From positions 8,022,047 through 8,086,046 of the forward strand of contig CM026570.1 in the NCBI GenBank assembly GCA_015143295.1: a stretch of DNA of 64,000 nucleotides, written 5' to 3'. Shown one piece after another: positions 57,030 through 64,000 of the stretch; the first letter of the stretch is position 1, and each line of letters starts with the position of its first letter. Origin of the DNA: Tetracentron sinense. Taxonomy: Eukaryota > Streptophyta > Magnoliopsida > Trochodendrales > Trochodendraceae. A program made the position numbers and the translations under genes. The notes beneath the pieces are model-generated. The model did not search any database. It worked only from the letters and a program-made list of their open reading frames with translations, and was not told the origin of the DNA.

Positions 57030-58420
57030 TCGCACAACACAGGTATGCGGCTCTTTCATATCTTATTTTAATCTTTTCATATCTTATTTTAATCTTGAAT
57101 ATGTTACCTTCATACCTTCATAGTGAGAAGGGAAGAGGATAAGTGAGACTAGATAAAATTGTTGCAGAAATGTAAAAGTTCCATTTGAGAGGGTGTTGTA
57201 GACTGGGCAATTGATAGATAATACAATTGTTGCTAAGCAATGTGAGCAATATAGAAGAAGAAAATGACATTTTACCTACACTGAATTGAGTTTCAACCAT
57301 TTATCCTTGCAGTTGAGGTAAAGCTTTGCTTATGCTTCTAATTACAAGTTACTAAAACATTAAATTTTAGTTGTCCCCTAAATGGAGTGCAAATGATACA
57401 CCTAACACAAAAAACCTTATTAGATTTCCTCACAAAGCAATACATGTTCTCATGTCAGGGTACTTTAAGAAATTCACATATAAATTGAGGGACATTTTCA
57501 TTTCGCCGGATTAATAACCAACCGAGTCTAGGCCAGATCAAACCTAGCCAATCATTGATTGCAAAGATAAAATTGTTGGATTTTTATTTAGAACTTGTTT
57601 TTTTCAAATTATCATAAGCTCTTATTTGGGACTTAATCACTTATGTCTGTATTATGCCCTGATAAAAGTGTTTGGTTTAATTCGTCATAAGCAATTATAT
57701 AATAGCCGATTGTGAAAATAATCGGTGATTCCATAATCTTGGCATGAGGTGATGATTGTAGAGCATAACCGCTTATATACCTTTTAAGATTATATGTGGC
57801 CTAAATTTGCATCCAATACAGCTTATAAGACAAGCTCGAGAGTGATTCTTCAAAATATTCATTTCTTTTTTATAAAATGATCAAAACACTTATTTTTTAG
57901 AAAGATCAGATAATTGCTTATCGGCATAGTAATAAAGTTGGGGTGCAGGACTAATTCAGTAGGGGTTTAGTTTGGAAAAAAAATTGACAAAATTTGGCAA
58001 AGAAAAAAATGTAAAAAATAAAAAATAAATTTAATAATTATAAAGAAAAAATAACTTGATACTAACCATAGTTACTAAGGTGGAGTTCTAGACTTTTTGT
58101 CTTAAAAAAGTTTAATTTTTTGGAAAAATTAGGAAAATTCGAAAATAAATTGGTAAAATTTTGGATAAGGTATATAAAAATATTAAATAGGATAACTAAT
58201 TATAAGTAAACATATTTCATATATTACATATTTATTCGGGACTTTTTCAAAAAAAAAAACTTAAATCAATCGTGAAATTCGTCACTTTTTAAAAAATTAA
58301 TGAATAGTTCGGGAATTAATTGTTCGATGAAAAAATACATATTATTCAAGACTTTTTGAAAAAATCAGAAAATTTTGTTACCATGCTTATCGGCAAAGTG
58401 TCAACCAAACCGGATTATAG
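57030..58420. other. Intergenic, no recognised gene
   Basis: AT-rich. From 57590 on, repeated TCATAAGC and CACTTATG phrases resemble the tandem array that follows, suggesting a single decayed element. Confidence 0.35.
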
Positions 58421-58424
58421 TTAT

Positions 58425-58640
58425 CAACGCTTATTGACAAACACACTTATTCATGACATGCTTATCAGAAAAATCACTTATGACTGCTTATTGACATACA
58501 AACTTATTCATGACATGCTTATTAGAATAATCACTTATGACATGCTTATCAGAATAAACACTTATGAATACTTATTGATAAACACACTTATTCATGACAT
58601 GCTTATTAGAATAACTACAATGATCTGAATCAAACGGACC
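58425..58640. repeat. Tandem array built on ATTCATGACATGCTTAT
   Basis: Repeats of ACTTATTCATGACATGCTTA and GCTTATTGACAAACACACTT at irregular 35-65 bp spacing, ending at AAACGGACCCTTAAAA, which resembles an inverted TIR (GGGTCCGTTTGATTC). This is probably the internally amplified end of a MITE. Confidence 0.65.
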
Positions 58641-58768
58641 CTTAAAATAACAATGCCAAGACAAACGGCAATTAAAAGTTTAGAATAACAGGCCACGGGA
58701 CCTAAGGTTTTGGGCAGAACCCAGCCCAACAATTTATTGGGCCGGGCCAGGCGGGGCCCTGCTCTATT
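58640..58768. mobile_element. hAT-like terminus
   Basis: GGGCCGGGCCAGGCGGGGCC followed by TCTATTGACACCCCTG is the inverse of the TAGGGGTGTCAATAG-type hAT end. The other end was not located. Confidence 0.45.
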
Positions 58769-58769
58769 G

Positions 58770-59095
58770 ACACCCCTGCAGTCAACCTCGATTACCAAGG
58801 TGTGTTCCTCCCATAGTTGGCTCATACCCAAGCACTGATGTTATTATCATTCCCGGGACTTTGGCAGCTACACTGTGACATATAGGCGTTGTTCATCATA
58901 TAAGATATTCATGGGCCTGCATTTTTGAGAACTCTGTAACTACACTGGTAAGGGGCCATCAACTCTCCTTAAGACAGACCTTTTTGTTATCATTGCTGGA
59001 CTTACCCTTATGACACTTTAGTGGCTATCTTAGGTGTGGCTATGTGTTACATGATAACTTTTTTATCAAAAAATAAATAAAAATCTACACTTGTA
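58770..59095. other. Intergenic, no recognised feature
   Basis: Nothing recognisable on either strand. Confidence 0.45.
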
Positions 59096-59099
59096 ATGA

Positions 59100-59260
59100 A
59101 GAAATCGAATCACAGCCAATCGCAATTGAATACGGGGAGAGTTCAATCAAACCCACACGTGTCCCTGTTAAGCTTTAGTAATTGGGGTTAAGATTCACTA
59201 AAACTTATGACTTTTAGAAAATATATTTAACTCTGATTAGATTTTTTTTACTCTTTAGGA
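59100..59260. repeat. Helitron-like/foldback-core piece
   Basis: AATCACAGCCAATCGCAATT, GAGAGTTCAATCA and GGGTTAAGATTCACTAAAAC match the 3' half of the Helitron at 19872-20275 and the core repeat. Helitron termini are absent. Confidence 0.55.
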
Positions 59261-59683
59261 TTAATCTGAATGGATCTGGGATGGTTTATCCTCGATGGAC
59301 TTTCCAACCTTTTCTGCCACTCATTTCGATAATTGGCCATAGGACCAGAGAGCATCATCTGGTCGGCACGATTTTTGAGACATCCAATCAAACACAGGAT
59401 TTGCGGATAGACAATCAAACATCACATCATTCTCTTTCACAAATCCTTGTAGATGATATGATTGATCCGCCCGATAGATCAATTGGTGGGGTCCTAGCAG
59501 ATGAGGAACCACAAATAATCAAATCAATTGGAGAATACTACAACTCAGATTTCCTCATGCATATGTGGAGAATGATTCTCAGGCTTCTATGCCATTGCAT
59601 TATGTTTCCCATTAATCCTAAGTAGTCAGCATTAATTTTTACATTTATTGTTAACTCAACTTATAATTTGAAGAAGAACGCTA
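59261..59683. other. Open frame of 114 codons, unrecognised
   Basis: A plus-strand frame at 59281-59625 (text such as LVDDMIDPPDRSIGGVLADE) has no recognised family, promoter or splice context. It may be chance or a decayed gene. Confidence 0.25.
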
Positions 59684-59890
59684 GTTCGCTCCACTGGCGA
59701 TGAGCGAACTATTGCTCCTCGCTCTCACAAAGCTAACTCAACTTATATGAACTCTAGTTAATTTTTTTAACTCGTGTGGTTAAAAAAATTTATTTTTATA
59801 AAAAAAAACAAGGGTAAATGAATGAACTTTAGGAGTGAGTTTATCTTAAACATAATTAAATGGAGTTAAAAGAGGGACGTGTGACATTAA
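59684..59890. repeat. Lone GAGCGA arm plus foldback core
   Basis: Contains GCGAACTATTGCTCCTCGCT, matching one arm of the foldback element at 11088-11247, followed by a core piece (GTGAGTTTATCTTAAACAT). Confidence 0.55.
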
Positions 59891-60681
59891 AAGGGGCCCG
59901 AGACGCACCTCCTCGCGTCACTAATGGATGAAGTAATTATTTTCTTTTGAAGAAAACTTATGACTGGATTTTGAAAAAATTATCTACCCTCACGATAATT
60001 GCAACACCTGTCATTGTTACCGACTTAAGAAAACAATCTTTTTCAAAGAAAGAAGTTATAAATGATCTCAAATCTGATTTTGTCCTAAAAATAAGAAGGA
60101 AAAGTAACAGATGCTGCAACCACAATTAAGAATGTAGAAGTTTACATTGGTACTAACATTTCTTGTAAAATATAGCTTCCGGCTTGTGCTGTAGGAAATC
60201 CAAAATCATCAGAATATTAACCTTCTCTACCCTCAGCGTGTAATGTCCGAAATCCAGAATCAGAATACTAATTCTAGGCATATCTCTAGATGCACGATGG
60301 TCGAACGTGTGAGATTGATGAGTTAGGGTAGGGTCCACCGAGAATGATTGATGGTAGCTAGGTCCATCTTATATACTGACCATAGAAATGACACGATAAA
60401 ATAAATTATTTATCTCCTTCATAGACCCTGGAAAACTATGAGGCACAAATAAGCCTGAGGTGGATGATAGTCTCAGATTTTATATATACCAAGGTAAATT
60501 TGGTAATGACATTGACGACCTTAATTGAGACTTTAGCTTTTAAGTTGTGAAGGAATATATACGCGCGGTACCAGGAATCTTGACCACACACTTGGTGGTG
60601 GTGCACCAATGAATTAATTTGGATTGTTCAATTGGTGGGTCCATGTGGACACGACAAATGAACACGTGGACACTACAAATG

Positions 60682-60904
60682 GGCATGCGATTGTCTCTGG
60701 CGGATGCCAGAAAATGGTCTCTGGCTTCTCCCATATCATCTAACATGTGACGACTAGCAATAAAAAGGAGAGAAGTTTTCATTTTCTTCCCATGTATTTT
60801 ACTTCTCCCCACTTGATTTCTCACCCCTTTTTATCGTCATATGTCCAATGATGTGTGGAACCAGAGACCATTTTTTTGGCATCGGCCGGAACAATCCTAT
60901 GCCC
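60682..60904. mobile_element. Mutator-type MITE with decayed TSD
   Basis: The left end has GCGATTGTCTCTGGCGGATG and the inverted right end GGGCATAGGATTGTTCCGGC. The interior includes TTTACTTCTCCCCACTTGAT. The flanks CTACAAATG and CTGCAAACG match at 7 of 9 positions. Confidence 0.7.
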
Positions 60905-61465
60905 CTGCAAACGATCAAATGGTAACCAACCAATGGCAGTAGATATGTTTTGAATTTGATTCACTGGAGTTAGTTCAGCTACTGAATGGCTCCAACACCC
61001 AAGGCCATTCAGAAACTTGTCCTCCTTTGAGATCAATGCCAGAATGTGATGTTGGGGAAATAATGAAACCGGACGGAAAAAAATAAACTAAAACACATTT
61101 ACAAGATAACACAAGAGATATACGTGATTAGACAACATCCTGTGTACATCTACGGGTCGAGATCCGATTATTTCTTTATTCACAGAAACTTTGAGGAACC
61201 AGTACAAAAGCATTTAACTCACCTTCTCTATGAAAATCCAAAGAATAATCTCTATCTATCATCCTTTAAATCTTTTTCAAGTCTTATTATGTTTTAACCA
61301 TTTCTATTATCTCCCACTCCCAAAGCAAAGACATTTCCATACAAATCCTAAACTCATACCTAATATATATATAGGCCGAAACAAAAGTCTTAGATAATTA
61401 AAAACAATCTCAAACGAATTAAAAATTTCCAAAAGCATAAAACCGGACTTTTTCAGGAAATTAGC
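60905..61465. other. Intergenic, possible LTR fragment
   Basis: TGTTGGGGAAATAATGAAAC at 61053 resembles the start of a copia-type LTR, and a TATATATATAGG motif lies at about 61364. No matching CA end or TSD was found, so no element is claimed. Confidence 0.3.
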
Positions 61466-61469
61466 ACAC

Positions 61470-61700
61470 TGGCAATTGATCGCCCATCCCGGTCCTTCTC
61501 AATTTAAGCCAACTTTCAACATAGTTATAAATTACATCCTTCGTGAGGGAAATAGTATGGCTCACAACTTGCCCAACAAGCACTTAATCCTTATTATCAC
61601 CACTTATATTCCTTCAGCATGTCCATTTGGCCAGTTCCGCCTCATTCCCTTGATGTAGTTACTCTCTTTTAATCAAAGCTTATCTCTTAACCAAAAAAAA
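61470..61700 (+). pseudogene. LINE RNase H tail, 5'-truncated
   Basis: The frame reads INYILREGNSMAHNLPNKHL then a stop after PFGQFRLIPLM. This corresponds to the last helix of the LINE RNase H domain (REGN--AD/H-LA). The sequence then runs through TCTTTTAATCAAAGCTTATC into an A-run at 61692-61699. No TSD was defined. Confidence 0.7.
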
Positions 61701-62030
61701 TATATATATGTCAAGACAATTTTAGACGGGGGGATCTTTAGTGGGGGGCAATTTCCCTGCACTACTACATCCATAAGGCCCGATTCTTTTTGTTAGGATT
61801 GGAGATGAAAATTAATAATTTATGAGAATTGTTAGTTTTATGCTGTTCTTTTATTTTTGATGATTTCTTGAGATTTCAGTTTTCACGAAACTTCAAAAGT
61901 TGTAAAATAAGGAATTTCATGCCTCGGGAAAAAATTTTACAGACTTCAAACATGATGATGGTAAACATTTTATTTTATCCAAATATTATACATAATTAAA
62001 ATAATAAAAATATTATCAAATAAAGAGACT

Positions 62031-62200
62031 TGCAGGATCGAGTCGTATTATTAACTGAAGAGAATTGTGTGTATCCTCTTACTAGGAGGGATGTTACGAG
62101 ATCGATTCCCATGAGGGTTGTGATTTGAAATCTCTACTCTTCCTTGACTTAAAACAGATACTAACTTACTAACCAAGAGGGTTTAAAAAAATCGAAAATC
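62031..62200 (+). mobile_element. Possible SINE
   Basis: A tRNA-like ATCCTCTTACTAGGAGGGAT arm followed by a B-box-like AGATCGATTCCC suggests a tRNA-derived SINE head. The A box and termini are uncertain. Confidence 0.35.
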
Positions 62201-62257
62201 AAATCTCGAGTACTGTAAATCACATCAAAAGAACATACCCCAATCTACATTTGGGAT

Positions 62258-62477
62258 ATCATTGTATTTTTTTTTATATATATAACAGGAGGTGTCCCCA
62301 ACCCTTTGAGTTAAGACTAATCCCTGATGGTGCGATGAGAGCCCGCAACACGCCACATCGTGTAAGTCTAGGAAAATTTCATGCGGAACTAGCTCAAAGG
62401 GAGAGTGAGAAGTCAAACTCATGAGCTTCCGCTTCACGAGGCGTAAGTCCCGAGAACCTTATCCCATCTAGCTGCTC
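62258..62477 (-). mobile_element. tRNA-derived SINE
   Basis: On the minus strand it starts GGAGCAGCTAGATGGGATAA, has an A-box-like GATAAGGTTCTCGGGAC and a B-box-like ATGAGTTTGACTTCTC, a conserved-looking body (CGCATGAAATTTTCCTAG, GTGGCGTGTTGCGGGCTC) and ends in TATATATAAAAAAAAA. It is not a functional tRNA. No clear TSD. Confidence 0.62.
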
Positions 62478-62479
62478 CA

Positions 62480-62945
62480 AATGAGAGATGCAGGAGTCCA
62501 AGTAGGGGAGGATGTGGTGTGACTTCGCCTAACAAAAAGTAGGACTAAATTGTCCTAATCGTTGGTGGTAGTGGTTGTGAATCTCTCTCAATTCTTACTC
62601 ACAATACGTTCACTTTTTGAAGCAATCAATCTTCCTTCTCACATCATCCACTCATATCTGTTTTAGACTTTAGATTCTTACCTCAAACACGCAAGGCTTT
62701 CGGCCCCACCGACGACCAACTACCAACCACCATTCCCTTCTCCTTGTTCTGGGTATAATAACTAGTAGTAAGGTATTGCGGTGAGCCCTGGCACCATCAC
62801 CATCTGATCACTGCCAACATCTTGATCTCCAACTATTATGTCTTACTAGTGGGGCCGCTTGACTGTGAAAGCACATTAACAATATATGTGTATATAATAT
62901 ATGTGTCTAGCTCAATTCTGTATGCATTTTGGAGCCAAATCATTT
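62480..62945. other. Intergenic, no recognised feature
   Basis: Nothing recognisable on either strand. Confidence 0.45.
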
Positions 62946-62947
62946 GT

Positions 62948-63214
62948 AAATCCGGTTATCACCCCTAGAAGTCACCACGTGTCTCCTTTGACACCCCTTA
63001 ACCATGGGTAAGGCTCACTACCCCTAGGGTTCACCCACCCATCCTTGGTTTTTTTTGTTTTTAATATTAATTCTTTTTTAAAAATTAAAAAACTGTTTTT
63101 AATATTAAAAAAAATCTAAAAACTAGGTGAACCCTAGGGGTGGGTGAATCTTACCCACAGTTAAGGGGTGTCAAAGGAGACACGTGATGAACTCTAGGGG
63201 TGATAACCGGATTT
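62948..63214. mobile_element. Complete palindromic foldback element (267 bp)
   Basis: Left arm AAATCCGGTTATCACCCCTA ... CACGTGTCTCCTTTGACACC ... AGGGTTCACCCACC pairs with right arm GGTGAACCCTAGGGGTGGG ... GTCAAAGGAGACACGTG ... GGGTGATAACCGGATTT. Arm identity is about 90% over about 95 bp, around an A/T-only loop. A further GCCAAATCCGATTATCACC follows on the right. The half element at 1318-1520 is the same family. Confidence 0.85.
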
Positions 63215-63239
63215 GCCAAATCCGATTATCACCGTAGAG

Positions 63240-64000
63240 GATTTGACTCCATTTTGTATTAGAAGTCAAAGTACAAGATTCCAGCCACTAGTGCAGGACT
63301 TGCAGGTTCATACTGTAGACCACTTCGGAAATCCAATACCATGGGCGTCACTGTCATCGTCGTGGGTTCAAACCCCCCACTTGTCCTTAAAATTAGTTCT
63401 GCTTCCTTACACGTCATGTATGGGGCCTTGGATTCTTAATTTCTTATCCAATTATTCTTTTAAGACTGGACACTCTTGCTTTCAACTTTAGCAATATGTG
63501 ATGTATATCGAATTCACCATTCTTACACCGTTTGGTTTGTGCCACTACACTTCTGGGTGTATATCTCCCCAGGGCGGAGTCATATGGGAGCCCCTTGAAC
63601 TTTAGGAAAAAAAATATGTAAAGTATACCATGGCGTAACTGGTGAGCAAGGCCGGAGCCCGGTGGCCGTGGGGGCTTTGCCCCTCTCCCACCAAACTTTT
63701 GAGGAGAAAAAAAAAAATTATACTTATATTATTTAATTTAAGATCGTATAAGGATGGGCAAGGGCAGTTGCCTCCCTTAACTTAAAAAAATATATTTAAA
63801 AAAAATACTAAATTTTATATTATGTTATTTACTTTGAGATGGCATAACCATGACAAGGGAACAAGTACCCCTCACTGTATAAAAAAAATTAAAGCATTCT
63901 TTATAAATTGAAAAATAGACTTAGATGACCCACAAACTTTGGTCCTAATTGGGGACTGCGCCACCTAATCCCTCACTCCTCATTGTTAACCCCTAGAAGA
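63240..64000. other. Intergenic to window end, C-rich dispersed repeat
   Basis: No gene. The stretch 63640-63800 (GCCGGAGCCCGGTGGCC, GGGGCTTTGCCCCTCTCCC) belongs to the same dispersed C/G-rich family as 8230-8560 and 12150-12420. Confidence 0.4.

Noticed and set aside
61053-61580. TGTTGGGG...CCCAACA as a solo LTR
   Set aside because: The flanks do not form a TSD and the proposed right end lies inside LINE RNase H coding text.
63365-63390. B-box-like GTGGGTTCAAACCCCCC
   Set aside because: No matching A box, tRNA fold or poly-A tail; could be chance or a decayed SINE.

Overview
This is a plant nuclear window, almost certainly from an angiosperm. It is AT-rich and intron-bearing, carries a recognisable MUTE-type stomatal bHLH gene, and is packed with plant-type transposable elements: LINEs with RNase H tails, tRNA-derived SINEs, Helitrons, Mutator-type and hAT-type elements, and a solo LTR. 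No plastid, bacterial or viral block was seen. The species cannot be named from the sequence alone.

Only three loci look like intact protein genes, and they do not form a functional cluster. (1) A MUTE orthologue lies on the minus strand at 25.2-26.9 kb, in three exons with a TATA box. Its last coding exon has been duplicated: a second, open, splice-competent copy sits 1.75 kb further downstream. (2) A hAT-transposase-like gene lies on the minus strand at 43.0-45.2 kb, with an open frame of 740 aa, a probable 5'UTR intron, and Tyr where the first catalytic Asp is expected. (3) An intronless basic-7S-globulin / xylanase-inhibitor-like gene lies on the plus strand at 53.66-54.92 kb, 421 aa, with a signal peptide, 12 cysteines and a TATA box. 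Two well-formed exons of an unrecognised plus-strand gene (30.25 and 30.73 kb) and a tiny CC-NBS-LRR relic (56.95 kb) are also present.

Layout. 0-9 kb: dispersed foldback-core repeats, a 5'-truncated LINE with target-site duplication (TSD), two adjacent Mutator-type MITEs, and a Helitron with multiplied ends. 9-18 kb: foldback elements, AT-rich sequence and unrecognised fragments. 18-22 kb: two more Helitrons, one nested in a hAT-like element, plus Mutator MITEs and a long hairpin. 22.9-26.9 kb: the MUTE locus with its duplicated 3' block, invaded by two short retroelements and a solo LTR. 28-34 kb: possible host-gene fragments and hAT-like termini. 34.8-42.4 kb: a cluster of degraded, mostly minus-strand LINEs, two shorter insertions having clear TSDs. 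42.9-46.7 kb: the hAT gene. 47.9-53 kb: LTR-like sequence, minisatellites and a MITE. 53.6-64 kb: the aspartic-protease-fold gene, then MITEs, tandem repeats, a LINE tail, SINEs and a large palindromic element.

Most of the DNA is therefore mobile-element debris. The most useful biology is the altered MUTE 3' end, the possibly domesticated hAT gene, and the Helitrons whose termini have been tandemly multiplied.
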